From Zygaena filipendulae (taxonomy: Eukaryota; Arthropoda; Insecta; Lepidoptera; Zygaenidae), in contig OU015660.1 in the NCBI GenBank assembly GCA_907165275.2, forward strand, positions 940,001 through 1,004,000: DNA of 64,000 bases. The letters are read 5' to 3'. Below are positions 1 to 9,914 of this stretch, one piece after another; positions within the stretch are counted from its first letter, which is position 1; every line of letters starts with the position of its first letter. The notes beneath the pieces were generated by a model. The model saw only the letters and a list, made by a program, of their open reading frames with translations. It did not search any database and was not told the DNA's origin. The translations under genes were made by a program, and so were the position numbers.

Positions 1-91
1 CATTCGATGATGGCGTGAAGCATACCACTAGTGCTTGATGTTTTATGTCTTCCACAATAACTGGATCCTGTGACTGTGTGTCAATATCATT
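1..91 (-). CDS. possible continuation exon of the Myb/SANT-like gene, cut by window edge
   Basis: On the minus strand a good acceptor (pyrimidine-rich, TTTCAG) ends at base 92. It is followed by an open stretch reading Asn-Asp-Ile-Asp-Thr-Gln-Ser-Gln-Asp-Pro and running out of the window at base 1. The composition (Asp, Gln, Ser, Val) looks coding and would suit the acidic linker after a Myb/SANT domain. It is in frame with the upstream segment only if a weak GTTAAG donor near base 228 is used, so the join is uncertain. Confidence 0.3.
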
Positions 92-220
92 CTGAAATAG
101 GTAGAGCAATATAATTTTAAATAGTTACCTTTAAAATAATAATAACACCATATATAACATTACTGGGATATGATGCCTAAGAAAGTACATATTGACTTTT
201 ATAAATATAGTGAAGTATAC

Positions 221-475
221 CTCTTAACACTTAAATTTTCATGATCATTGTCAAATAATATGTTAGTATCATTAACAAATTCATGTGGCAGTAGACTGTG
301 TATGCGCCAGTCCATTTCTGACACTTCAAAATTATTTATGCCTCCTCCAGATGCATTTTGTTTTTTTTTTTTACAATATTATGCAATATTATGTCTCCTA
401 GCGGCCACTTTCATTCGGTTCCACTGTTCATTCAATTGGGTCACATTTCTATTTGTGGTGAACATCATATTAAAT
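221..475 (-). pseudogene. Myb/SANT-like (zeste-type) DNA-binding domain segment with in-frame stop
   Basis: After a TTTTGCAG acceptor the minus strand reads a helix-turn-helix pattern typical of Myb/SANT-like domains: FN, then QLNEQWNRMKVAARR, matching the 'QL..W..+K..A++' third-helix signature. A TAA interrupts the frame at 379-381. The same frame then continues open for about 50 residues (SGGG, then an acidic stretch) to about base 221. The stop lies in a 10-base direct duplication (CATAATATTG twice) next to a 12-A run, which suggests slippage damage. Such domains occur in host regulators and in the accessory protein of PIF/Harbinger transposons; the sequence does not decide which. Confidence 0.5.
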
Positions 476-669
476 CTGCAAAAAAATTACAGAATAAAGC
501 AGAACATAATAATCGACACTACCAGACGGCCTTCGACATAGTAAAATATTACCATGTATGTATTCACATGGAGATTTTGCCATAATTGCCTTGCTTGGCA
601 GGAGGGTTTGTAATCTTGCATTGGTACTAAAGCTATCCACCCTAAATCAGAACAAAAAAATATACATAC

Positions 670-690
670 TTTTCTTCTATTTCCCGCCAT
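670..690 (-). CDS. possible first coding exon (MAGNRRK) upstream of the Myb/SANT-like segment
   Basis: A minus-strand ATG at 690 opens seven codons (Met-Ala-Gly-Asn-Arg-Arg-Lys) and runs into a GTATGT donor. A short basic start like this is common before Myb/SANT domains. The first half of the domain could not be found between this exon and base 475 in a consistent phase, so the link is tentative. Confidence 0.25.
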
Positions 691-869
691 GCCGATATCT
701 TCCTTGTATTCATATTTGAATCTGTTTTCTTACACTCTATTATTAGTACTTTTTCTTCCACTAGGTAAAGTGAATAATGTAAATTTTTCGTCTGAATTCC
801 ACTTCTCACAACGATTTCTTTTTGGACGCGCTAGTGGATACTGTCATTTTCTGACAATAAATTACAAAT

Positions 870-1252
870 AAAACCGACTTCCAAAAACACAAAACTAAAA
901 AACTAAAAATAAAAAGCTAAAAATAACAACATACCGCTTTAATTCAAAAGACAAAAACACACGTAATATTCTTATTGATTTATGCTACCACTAATCGGTT
1001 TGAATTCGGTGACAAGCCCGCTGGTGTCTGGCCACTTGGGTTGTCCTGCTCACGAAGAGCTGGTGGCGGGAGTCGACTTAGCCCATCTACCCCCTTCATA
1101 TTTGGCTTGTCACCGACTTCATACCGATTAGTGGTAGCATAAATCAATAAAAATATTACGTGTGTTTTTGTCTTTTGAATTAAAGCGGTATGTTGTTATT
1201 TTTAGCTCTTTATTTTTAGTTTTTTAGTTTTGTGTTTTTGGAAGTCGGTTTT
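870..1252. mobile_element. foldback element with ~149-bp inverted arms
   Basis: The left arm (870-1018) begins AAACCGACTTCCAAAAAC. The right arm (1104-1252) is its reverse complement with only a few mismatches. The centre (1019-1103) is GC-richer and unrelated. The end sequence 'CCGACTTCCAAAAA' returns at about 2130-2150 and 15050, so this is a dispersed family. No protein is encoded. Confidence 0.85.
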
Positions 1253-1388
1253 AATTTTTTTGTTAAAAATTTGTTTATTTCTCGCTTTTAAGTGACTTAC
1301 TTCGTAATTTCTCTAAGTTACAATAGCCCAATGTCAACTGCTCATCACCTTTTACAAAATATTGCTTTTCCCGACGCAGGGACGTTAA

Positions 1389-2055
1389 TTGTTGAGGAGT
1401 TCTCCTTGTACATCATCATCAGTTCCACTTCACCATATACATTGGGACGAGCATAAATTTTTTAGAAACCATATTAAAGTTAACGAATCGGAATCTGTGA
1501 AATACCTATTATTTAGTCGTTCTGATGACCATCTGTGGTCTTCATCAGCAGTTCCACTTCTTCAAATTTTACTTTCCGAAAGCAAATAAACGATTTACTA
1601 TAAAAAATACAAAAATCGCTATAGGTGTACCTATAATTTTTGAAGAGTTCCCTCGATTACTCCAAGATTCCATCATCAGATCTCGACTTGGTGACAATGG
1701 AATCAATTTGGGAGTATCCCCTATCAAACAAAACACAAATTTTCGAAATCGCTGCAATCGGAACCCGTGAAATACGTATTATTGTTGAGTAGTTCCGATG
1801 ACCATCTGTGGTCTTCATCATCAGTTCCACTTCTTCAAATTTTGCTTTCCAGAAGCAAATGAACGATTTACTATAAAAAATACCCAAATCACTATAGGTG
1901 TGCCTATAATTTTTGAAGAGTTCCCTCGATTTCTCCAAGTTTCCATCATCAGATTCCGACTTGGTGGCAATGGGACCTAATTGGGAGTAAACCCTTTCAA
2001 ACAAAAAAAGAATTTTCGAAATCGGTCCAACCGTCTTCGAGTAATCGGTGAACAT

Positions 2056-2059
<4 letters not shown>
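1389..2059. repeat. tandem repeat, ~273-bp unit, two good copies plus a partial one
   Basis: The stretch from GATGACCATCTGTGGTCTTC at about 1525 recurs at about 1798, a 273-bp spacing. Both copies contain 'TTGAAGAGTTCCCTCGAT' and 'GACTTGGTG(A/G)CAATGG'. A more degenerate partial unit lies at about 1389-1520. The open frames here are fragments of the repeat. Confidence 0.75.

Positions 2060-2101
<42 letters not shown>
2060..2101 (+). repeat. 42-nt poly(A) run
   Basis: Uninterrupted A from 2060 to 2101, following the tandem repeat and preceding a segment ending TTTTTGGAAGTCGGTT (to 2150). It is internal to the CCGACTTCC-type repeat rather than a transcript tail, because the repeat continues on its far side. 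Confidence 0.9.
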
Positions 2102-2102
<1 letters not shown>

Positions 2103-2556
2103 ATACATACAATCGAACATAGAACCTCCTCCTTTTTGGAAGTCGGTTAATTAAAAATTTCTTTTGTAAACAAGACACTACCACTGAGCAAATAACACAT
2201 CACAGAACACATATACCCTGCAAATTGGACTTTGGGGCTGCAGTCTCGACGTACATATAACCACTGTTTATTGATTGTTTTCGGTTGATAACTTCATAAC
2301 AATAAAACGTCGCGTTGGGATGTGGTTTCCAATTGCTGCAATGAGAACATGCCCCCTAGCTAAATTAATTGACAGATTGACAGAAAAAAACTAAACTAGG
2401 CCTACCTAGTACCTACTCTACTGATTGGTTGACCAAGTGACCAAGTGACATGAGGATGCGTTTTATGCGACGTAGGTAGTTTTCTATGCGTTTACAATTA
2501 TTGTAGAATAATAATTTTGCAAGATATCGAATCGTCGATGACTGACATTAACTTAC

Positions 2557-2830
2557 TTGTGAACAATAAAGATTTTACAATTCTAACCTCGAAATTGTCA
2601 GAAGTACTTTCCGAGGTTCTAATTTCGATCGGTACGCCTTCTCGTACTACGCCGAAGGCCATGGGGGTTATTGAAATATTGGGATGCTTTCGTCTTATAT
2701 GCCTGGTTAGGTTTCCAGTATTTCCCGCCGTTCTTTTGATGGTTGAGGAACAATAATTACATATAGCTGACTTATCATTATTTTCAGAAAAATGTTCCCA
2801 AATTAAACTGGTTTTTTTTTTCGTACCCAT
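2557..2830 (-). CDS. BED zinc-finger protein, 5' coding exon
   Basis: An ATG at 2830 opens a minus-strand frame with a complete BED finger. Trp11 and Phe14 are in the aromatic positions, the metal ligands are Cys24, Cys27, His44 and His49 (C-x2-C, H-x4-H), and GNLTRHIRRKH forms the helix. The frame stays open to a GTAAGT donor ending the exon at 2557 (91 codons plus one base). Downstream exons are not visible. BED fingers bind DNA in hAT transposases and in host ZBED and boundary-factor genes. Without a transposase body this may be a domesticated gene, a spliced host gene or a transposon remnant. Confidence 0.6.
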
Positions 2831-2867
2831 CGCAATCTGTGCGATGTTTATTATGTTTTATTTATGA

Positions 2868-3400
2868 TTGTACTTATTTAAACACTATTATGAAAAATGT
2901 CAGTATAATAATTATTTAATAACATTCATCACTTTTTATTTTTATTTCACTACACCCAGTCCACAGACGAATAAGAGAACATACCCCCAGAGAGAAGGTA
3001 ATCACTACGTTTTAAGAGACGGGACTTCCTTACTTGGTTTTGGAATCCATTTAGCAGACCCAGCAATACCAACACAGCGAAAATTTAAATGTCAAAATAC
3101 GTCATAACTCATGGGTACCAACATTAACGAGAACAATAGGGATGGCCACATGTAGTTCCTGATTAAATCGATATCGATAAATTATCATTAGAGCATCGTG
3201 GGCTTCATACCAGGTGAATTAAATCTACAACGGGGGAAAACATTTGTCGTAAAATTGAAACAATAAATTATTATTTTTATTTATTTATTATTATTCCAAT
3301 ATTTTAGTTTGTCATGATGATGATGTTATTAGATAGATAGATATTTATTTTCTCTTTAAAAATTACATTTACATTTCATGTCAAAATTAAATAACCTATT
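2868..3400. other. non-coding stretch with a short dispersed repeat
   Basis: The block at about 2990-3022 (GGTAATCACTACGTTTTAAG) is found again around 4907-5005, so it is a dispersed repeat. The rest is AT-rich DNA with no open frame that looks coding. Confidence 0.4.
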
Positions 3401-3518
3401 TGGGAAAGTAAATGATTTACTTCGCAGTGCCTCCTTGTTGAGCCTTGTTTAAATTATCGGTAGAAATATCCTCCGAAAGCGAAAAACTTTCGTTTATCTT
3501 CCGACATTCGTTCCTTAC

Positions 3519-3609
3519 ATCTCCACAGACATATTTTATATCGTGAAGTTTTTCGATTGGAATGTAAGCTAAGTCATCATTTCCAATATTTTTTACCCAT
3601 TGTCGACAT
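3519..3609 (-). CDS. THAP-like domain exon
   Basis: A 91-bp minus-strand exon runs from a TTTCAG acceptor to a GTAAGG donor. It encodes CRQWVKNIGNDDL, then Lys-Tyr-Val-Cys-Gly-Asp at the donor. This resembles the middle of a C2CH THAP zinc finger ('+..W...I...DL ... Y.VCs.HF'), where the next exon would begin with the His-Phe pair. Exons with the first two cysteines and the His-Phe were not found. THAP domains come from P-element transposases and occur in many host proteins. The identification rests on about 30 residues. Confidence 0.4.
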
Positions 3610-3944
3610 CTGAAATTAAAATATCTATCAATCATGCAAGTACACTTAGAAACAAGATAGAGTATAATATAGTTCTTTATACAGAAGACGAGGTTCACTT
3701 TATTACAATACGATCATAATACTTAATGAAAACTGCAGTAAGTAATGAAAAAAGTATACGCAGCAGCAGCTATACAAAAATATTCCAAAACATTCACTAT
3801 AACAGCATCATTCATTAAAGTTTATCGACTCACTTTATCGATAGTGAAGATTTACATCACTATGGTTTACAAACATGCAAATATTTTTTCTCATTTCAAA
3901 AAGATAGTGTATTATTTTAGTCTTGCTGATAGCTGAAGAGAACA

Positions 3945-5400
3945 AAATACTTTATTACTTTACGCAAGCTGTACTTACCTTCCTTGCCTTAAAGATACAT
4001 TTATGAGTAGATACGTTAATGCACTTGTGCACAAAATTAGATTTTGTGCGGCCTATATCCTGCACAAATAAATACTTTCAGAGCATGAGAAGTGAAAAAG
4101 CTCTTTTATGCTGCAAAAAAACTTCGGTTTGAGCACGCACTTATTCCGTACTACGTAGAAAGAAACGAATACCTAGACCTACCAAACCTCAGAACAATAA
4201 CTAAAGCATAGACTGTTATTGTTCTGGATACCAAAGTCTAACCAACTAAAACTAGCATTTTTACTTTCAAGCTGAAATCTGAACCCATGTTCTGGAATGC
4301 CAAATTAAAGGATTACGGATGCATGGATGCGAATAAGCAGCATTATACGAATACCGGTGCAGTGGATGAATTAAAAAAAAAAAAGAAAAATTTCTCGATG
4401 TCTCATTATAGGAGTTATAGGATGAAGGTCAATAAATCTATAAAATCTGGAGCATAATTATAATATCAGTCCATTTGGTTTGCCTATAACATAAAGGATT
4501 CTTTTTTGGGCCTACATTTTTTCATTTCTTTTTAATGACTTTCTTATGTTTGGTATACCGTATAAGCGTAACTATAATACGCAAAGTATCCCCGCAGCCT
4601 GCATCCACGACGTCCATCTTTGAGTGCGTGAACTATACTGTGAAATTGTGAAGTGACTGTGAACTTGGCGCGAATGATGACGAATGTGGAACCTGAAGTT
4701 TAGTGGTATTGTATGTTTCGCGCCGCGATTCACGGCATGATTCGCGCCGTCAGTATTATATTATCTGTGGAGCCGTGAATTGCGCGCGAATGTAGAATAA
4801 GGGCTTAATACGTAAACGGAGAATGAAATAGACACGCCTTAACGCCTTAATAGTTATTAGTTAATAATAGTAAAAGTACTCTGTGATAGTAGCACCCAGA
4901 GAGTAGGTAATCACTACGTTAGTGTACTTATGTAGTATGTACTTACCGTACGTTCGTCGACGATGGCGGCTGCCCTTCAACACTGAGCAAATAATCACTA
5001 CGTTTTAAAGGTTTTAAGAGTAGGCGTTATTCTTCTGAGGAGTAGGCACTTCCATACTAATCGCTGATCCGATCTATGAAAGCAGTTTGTGCCAACCATA
5101 CCAATGCAATGTATGATGCGGCCATAGAAATTTGGTTAAGTATTCCAATGTTGGTAAAAAAGTTCGCGCACAAATCCATAGTAACTTTTGGTTCAAGGGA
5201 GTGTCGCTGGCCTGCCCTTCAAGTCGAAAATGCGTGGCTTGTCAGCTTGTGAGCCTTGACTGCTGCGAGCACACAACAATAACTTCATAATCGTTTCGAA
5301 ATCTCCAGCCATTTCTTTTTAGATATATTTACCTGAACCTCTACTTTCCTGAAGTGTTTGAATTCTATGGACCAAAAAATGTTTCTCTTCTGATGATGGG
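3945..5400. other. no gene recognised; dispersed repeat fragments
   Basis: There is a degenerate repeat tail with an A-rich end at about 4312-4385. A GC-richer patch at 4590-4800 contains several GCGCGAAT motifs. The TAATCACTACGTT repeat, also seen near 3000, lies at about 4900-5010. No frame here has coding character. Confidence 0.4.
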
Positions 5401-5450
5401 TCTGTCATGTTACAAGTTTACAACAAAATCGTGGCACGTTTTACTTAAAT

Positions 5451-5456
5451 TTTAAT
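5451..5456 (-). terminator. candidate polyadenylation hexamer ATTAAA of the deiodinase gene
   Basis: ATTAAA on the minus strand, 65 nt past the stop codon of the iodotyrosine deiodinase exon. No AATAAA lies nearby. Position and motif fit, but such hexamers are frequent in AT-rich DNA. Confidence 0.3.
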
Positions 5457-5520
5457 AAATACATAATGTAATAAAATACCTAAGAATAGTTATCACAATT
5501 TCAATCAGTCGCATCTACAT

Positions 5521-5703
5521 TCATACTTTGATCATAATCTCGTTTAGTGGTTTCCTGTGGATATCAGGAACAGTAGTATCTTTATGTGGCCGACCGACTG
5601 GCAGCAAGAGCTCCAGTCTCTCGTACACTGGTCTAGACAGGAGGTCTCGTAATCTGGCATTGCAGTTCAGTGGAGTTGATGTAAGCGCCACAAGGCCGCA
5701 GTA
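5521..5703 (-). CDS. IYD: iodotyrosine deiodinase, last coding exon
   Basis: This is the C-terminal exon of the flavoprotein that uses NADPH-derived electrons to remove iodine from mono- and diiodotyrosine. After a TTTTCCAG acceptor it encodes 60 residues plus TGA, in phase 0. TSTPLN carries the threonine that contacts the flavin N5, LLLPVGRP is the conserved hydrophobic strand, and TTVPD followed by HRKPL supplies the late arginine that binds FMN phosphate. Family proteins end just after this 'KPL..IM' motif, as here. It joins exactly to the exon at 6359-6675. There is no frameshift or premature stop. Confidence 0.92.
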   Translation of the reverse strand, partial: YCGLVALTSTPLNCNARLRDLLSRPVYERLELLLPVGRPHKDTTVPDIHRKPLNEIMIKV

Positions 5704-5786
5704 CTGGAAAACAAGGGGAAATTATAAGTCGTAATATTTTCGTGGATGTATCTATATAACTCTGAACCGAAAAGAAAAAAATTAAC

Positions 5787-6347
5787 GGCCGCACTCAGAG
5801 TCGACTTTAATGATTACTTAGTTAAGTATAGATTTTTATAACAAAACTGCCGTAATCAGAGACGTTCAGTAAATTAATGTTAATTGGCATTTAATGAGAT
5901 GTAACTTAATAGGGATGTTGACTCCTATTGAAAATCAAAATTCTAATTAGTCCGTCAGAAAATAACAAAACAATAGACTCGTATTTTTTGCTTTTTTAAA
6001 TAAATTAAAATATACAGAGATAAAGGGCATTAAAGTTTAGGATGAGGAGGTCGTGACGTCACTAACCGCAAAACCGCCATACAAACTGTCAGAATAGTGA
6101 CGTCACGCGAAATTTCAACTCAATATATCGCCGTTATTTTTTGATTACGTAAAAAAAGAAAAAATACGTGTCCAATATTTTTTAATAATCTACAAGACGG
6201 ACTAAAAAATAAAAATTAGTCAACATGCCCATTAGTTAAATGCCAATTAACATTAATTTATTAAACTTGTCTCATTGCGGCAGTTTTGTTTTAAAAATCT
6301 ATAGGTACTTAACTAAGTAATCATTAAAGTCGACTCTGAGTGCGGCG
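5787..6347. mobile_element. inverted-repeat element in the last deiodinase intron, interrupted by a CRE-type MITE
   Basis: The left arm (5787-5905) and right arm (6236-6347) are inverted copies, both containing GAGTCGACTTTAATGATTAC or its complement and a GCGGCC/GCCGC end. The CRE-type MITE at 5913-6230 sits between the arms. The right end stops 11 bp from the intron's GTGAGT donor (6353-6358). The pair makes up about 560 of the intron's 655 bp. Confidence 0.8.
5913..6230 (+). mobile_element. CRE-type MITE, copy A
   Basis: Ends are GGGATGTTGACT and AGTCAACATGCCC. The subterminal inverted motif TTAGTCCGTC / GACGGACTAA is shared by all copies. Two perfect GTGACGTCAC palindromes lie at 6053-6062 and 6097-6106. 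Close relatives lie at 9451-9776 and 36427-36749. No protein is encoded. Confidence 0.85.
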
Positions 6348-6358
6348 GTAAAACTCAC

Positions 6359-6675
6359 ATGTATAGCAGCTAATAATATCCCAGCAGCCATAGCAACACT
6401 GATTTCACTATAATAATGCATTTTCTTCTTTCCGTCTTCCCTGAAAGAGTGAGTCTGTCTGAAGACTAGAAGTAATGCTGGAGCATCGGTGAGGTACGGC
6501 TTCACTGGCTTCGTGGCGAATGGTTTTAGATCTGTCACCCATTGCCTGGACATCCTCTTGGAGTAGTTTAACTCCTCTTCTTCTTCAACTATGTCCCTAA
6601 TAGCTGCTTTTGTGTCAGGGTCTTGGACAACTACAAATGTCCACGGTTCTGTGTGGGCTCCTGATGGTGCTGTGC
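6359..6675 (-). CDS. IYD: iodotyrosine deiodinase, middle exon (FMN and substrate-binding core)
   Basis: The exon begins with two bases completing a Gly codon, then 105 codons. [16 protein letters not shown] is the hallmark flavin-binding loop, with the serine that contacts [11 protein letters not shown] supplies the Glu and Tyr, and the following VKPYL the Lys, that grip the zwitterion of iodotyrosine in characterised deiodinases. [20 protein letters not shown] is the conserved dimer and core helix. It ends exactly at CAT before a GTGAGT donor, in phase 0. Keeping the Glu-Tyr-Lys set argues for a deiodinase rather than a generic nitroreductase. Substrate use in insects is inferred from the family. 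Confidence 0.95.
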
Positions 6676-6764
6676 CTATAAATTAAGGCGTGAAAGGTAA
6701 GTAACAGACAGACAGACATACAGACTATCGCATTTATAAAATTAGTATGTGTATATATTTAATA

Positions 6765-7017
6765 CTAGCTGTTCCCCGCGGGTAATTCAGAAGTTCCTGC
6801 GGAATTTTCGGGATAAAAATTACCCTTTGTTTTTTCCGTATCTCTGATAACGCAAAAATGTCATGATATTTCTTGAGAAATATGAACGTCTACGCTAAAT
6901 TAGATAGCAAAGTATGTGGTGCGAGTGGCGCAATATCAATATAGTGTAGTTAAGGAGTGAAAAGTTATCAGAAACAGATAGAAAGACAAATTCACTTTCG
7001 TAATATTATCAGAATAG
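6765..7017 (-). mobile_element. Helitron-like element, degenerate
   Basis: The reverse-orientation 3' end is CTAGCTGTTCCCCGCGG. A degraded body follows, then 'TTTCGTAATATTATCAGAATAGAT' at the other end. Same family as the intact copy at 60204-60394. Confidence 0.65.
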
Positions 7018-7771
7018 ATGGATACTAAATATGTATAAGTACCTATCTAGAACACGGTGACCATTGACATTTGATCGTTGCTCTATAACGAACAAAATGA
7101 TTCAATGATTCTAGAAGCAACACGAACGCGTGTTTCAATAGAGAATGATAGATAAGTAAATAGGTTGCAACGATAAGTTGTTAAAACCTAAAAGTGAGAT
7201 AATGTCTCTCTCATTGTCAGTGACTACCGCAATACAAATTCAATACAAATGCATAGGTACTCGTACCACCATGGAGGACGACGTACGAAATGACCACAAT
7301 ATAGTCCTAAAACTTTAGTGGTGCGTTTTCCCAGTCCTACGCTTGGAAGTTTTCGATTCCACGGAACATTTTTAGCTACCGGTTTCGAGAATTTTCTCAG
7401 GGGAAAAGCTTTTGCGTCTCGTCGAACTGAACCTACTCACGAAGTTTCAGCCTGTTATTAGTCACTGAGAAAACAAGTACGGGATCCCGGACTAGGGGTT
7501 AGTTTCATCCAAAATTGCGTTCTAAATTGAAACTCGAAAACAATTGAATACCTATGCGTGGAACGTAGAACAGTTCCGTCATATCTATAGTTGTTCAAAG
7601 ATCAAAACCACGCTTTCAGTTCCATGACTCTGTATGTGCTAAATGCTGTATTATGCTTATTATAATAGGATCTAAGGATTTGGTGAAGATCGCCGGATCT
7701 AGCTTGATTTTCATCCAAGTAGAGCAGAACCGGTCGTTGTGGAGATCTTTGCAGAACTCTTGGCATGGTAT

Positions 7772-7970
7772 TTGAATCCGCTCTATATCAAAACTACTAC
7801 TGAGTAGTCCAACTGGTAGTACCTACAAATGATACAATTATGTATCACTTAGAACTACCAGTAGTACTAGTGACCGGATTCGCTCTGTATCAGTACTACT
7901 GAGTAGTTTAAATGGTAGTACAAATTATACTATAATTCGTATTACTGGAACTACCAATAGTAGGACCTAA
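7772..7970. repeat. two tandem palindromic units, ~107-bp period
   Basis: Two adjacent copies each read 'CCG.TCTATATCA..ACTACTGAGTAG', then a CTGGTAGTA ... TACCAGTAGTA inverted pair. The second starts at about 7874. Each unit can fold into a hairpin and both lie in the deiodinase intron. Confidence 0.65.
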
Positions 7971-8021
7971 AAAAATCAGCTGGAAAGAAAATAATGAAAA
8001 ACGAAAAAAAAAAGAACCTAC

Positions 8022-8240
8022 CAGCAGTTCTTATGATATTGTCCAATACTTCCTGAGGTATGGGCTCCTCGCTGAAAGTTCTGACGGTTCGCCTCCGGGC
8101 CATCAGATCGTAGTACTCCCGGGATCTCCGCAGGATCTCCTCGTCGGATCTTATTTCTGGTGCGTACGGTATGTGAGGTGTGTCCTCTGGTATCGCTGGT
8201 ATTAGCTGGTCATTATCGTCGTCATCCGGAAAGTTAAAAT
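8022..8240 (-). CDS. IYD: iodotyrosine deiodinase, first recovered coding exon
   Basis: A 219-bp exon between a TTTCCAG acceptor and a GTAGGT donor, phase 1 at both ends. It encodes an acidic stretch (PDDDDND), then EILRRSREYYDLMARRRTVR, where the Arg-Arg-x-Val-Arg group matches the FMN phosphate-binding motif of the family. It ends with PQEVLDNIIRTAG. The split Gly codon is completed by the next exon. With the two downstream exons about 238 residues are visible. Vertebrate enzymes have about 290, so only the N-terminal membrane anchor and linker are missing. That exon should lie at higher coordinates and was not recognised. Confidence 0.92.
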
Positions 8241-8244
8241 CTGG

Positions 8245-9186
8245 AAAGTTTGGAAATTTTCACTATGTTATTAATTGGTTTTCATACATATAGATATCCC
8301 TCCCTGACTCAATTTTTTTAAACATTCCAATAAAGTCACTATAATATGGGTACATATATGTAAAATGCACGTTCGATATTTTGCTCATTTTCCTAACAAC
8401 TTCAATCTATTTTTCTTTTGGTAAAGACCTTATTCGAACTATTACGAACAAAAAAATAAAAATTCGACTATTACGAACAATCAAACAAGTATATAAGTCG
8501 AGATATGAGCAAAAAACTGAATAATAATAGTAATTATATGGTACATAAGAGGTGTTAAATTAAAAATTCATTCAACATATTATACCGTTTCCGGCGTGCA
8601 AATGTCATCTTATATAAATCTATGATAATATTATTTTAAATTGTAAATGACAATATAATTTAAAATGTCAAAACTTCAACAAAACTGCATAAAGGTTAAA
8701 AAATAAAAACATTAATTAAAAAAATTTAAATATTAGAAAATTAAAATAATTCAAATTAGAAATATTTAGTATGTTCATCGGGATACCGCAATTTACAAAA
8801 CTACACAAATTGTTTCCCCTGATCGCCCATATTCGGCTTAATTTGATATAATCCTTGTTGGGTATTTTTATTATATTGTTACGCACTATGGTGACGCGCC
8901 ACGCCTTTTATCAGGGCAACGTTTTCTTATCTAATATTTCGGAGCTCTCATTGTCTGCCGGTAGTGTGGCTACTGTGTTAAAAGATAAGAAATTTACAAT
9001 GTACAATAAATATATGTAATTCTATCACATCATCAAAATAATAATGTTTACGACACAGCATAATTGTGTCTACGTTTTCCATCACGCACGATTCACCCAC
9101 TTGTGAATCCTTAATAATATCATAATGCGATTTTGGTGGCGCTGAAAATGACATGTGAAAACACTTGTTTTCAAGCCATTTCATTT
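8245..9186. other. region upstream of the recovered deiodinase exons, nothing assigned
   Basis: Very AT-rich DNA with a short GC-balanced patch at about 8875-8975. A 68-codon minus-strand frame (8978-9184) has no recognisable domain and no membrane segment, so it does not supply the missing first exon. Confidence 0.4.
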
Positions 9187-9372
9187 CAATGAGAATAAGA
9201 GTTTATTTTTTGTTTGTTTGTTGTAACAATTTCACGCCTTAACGGCTCAACCGATCATCATGGAACTTTGCATATACGTTTTCAGGGGTACAGAGAAGGA
9301 CATAAGGTATAAAAAGTACCTGAATTTCCGCGGGGTCTCCGAAATTAACGCGGTTGAAACTACTATTAAATG
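9187..9372 (+). mobile_element. Helitron-like fragment
   Basis: It contains 'TTTCACGCCTTAACGGCTCA', 'CAGGGGTACAGAGAAGGACATA' and 'GAAATTAACGCGG', the family's internal motifs in order. Both termini are eroded. Confidence 0.6.
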
Positions 9373-9450
9373 ATAATAATAAGTAATGATAAAATTTATT
9401 CCGCCAGAAACAATTTCATAATAAATAATTACAATATGATAACAACAATA

Positions 9451-9776
9451 GGGATGTGGACTACCTACTTTTAAAAATCAAAATTCTAATTAGTCCGTCA
9501 GTTAGAAAATAAAAAACAATAGACAAGTATTTTTTTCTTTTTTAAATAAATTAAAATATACAGAGATAAAGCGCATTAAAGTTTAGGATGAGGAGGTCGT
9601 GACGTCACTAACCGCAAAACCGCCATGCAAACTGTAAGAATAGTGACGTCACGCGAAATTTCAACTCGATATATCGCCGTTATTTTTTGATTACGTAAAA
9701 AAAGAAAAAATACGTGTCCAATATTTTTTAATAATCTACAAGACGGACTAAAAAATAAAAATTAGTCAACATGCCC
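9451..9776 (+). mobile_element. CRE-type MITE, copy B
   Basis: Nearly the same as copy A, with ends GGGATGTGGACT and AGTCAACATGCCC. GTGACGTCAC palindromes lie at 9599-9608 and 9643-9652, spaced exactly as in copy A. Confidence 0.85.
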
Positions 9777-9914
9777 ATTGAGTCATTTTGTTTTTTTGAA
9801 ATTGAAATTGAAATAATTTTATTTGGCGCAACACACAAAACATGCAAACACTTCAAATAACAATTGTGTTGCACCAAAAAGGCGCCCAGCTCAGCATAAG
9901 TCGGTTTATTTATT

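Larger units (their letters stand above)
6676..8021 (-). other. deiodinase intron (1346 bp) with Helitron-like and palindromic repeats
   Basis: Bounded by a GTAGGT donor at the 8022 side and a TTTATAG acceptor at the 6675 side. It holds the end of one Helitron-like copy (about 6690-6750), another at 6765-7017 and a tandem pair of palindromes at about 7772-7970. The part from 7020 to 7770 shows no coding frame and no repeat I can assign. Confidence 0.7.

Noticed and set aside
487..690. 67-codon minus-strand frame starting MAGNRRK
   Set aside because: Only the first seven codons precede a good donor; the rest reads into what looks like intron, ending in a pyrimidine-rich acceptor region.
1657..2184. 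175-codon minus-strand frame
   Set aside because: It runs through the 42-base A/T tract (poly-Phe) and the 273-bp tandem repeat; it is repeat sequence.
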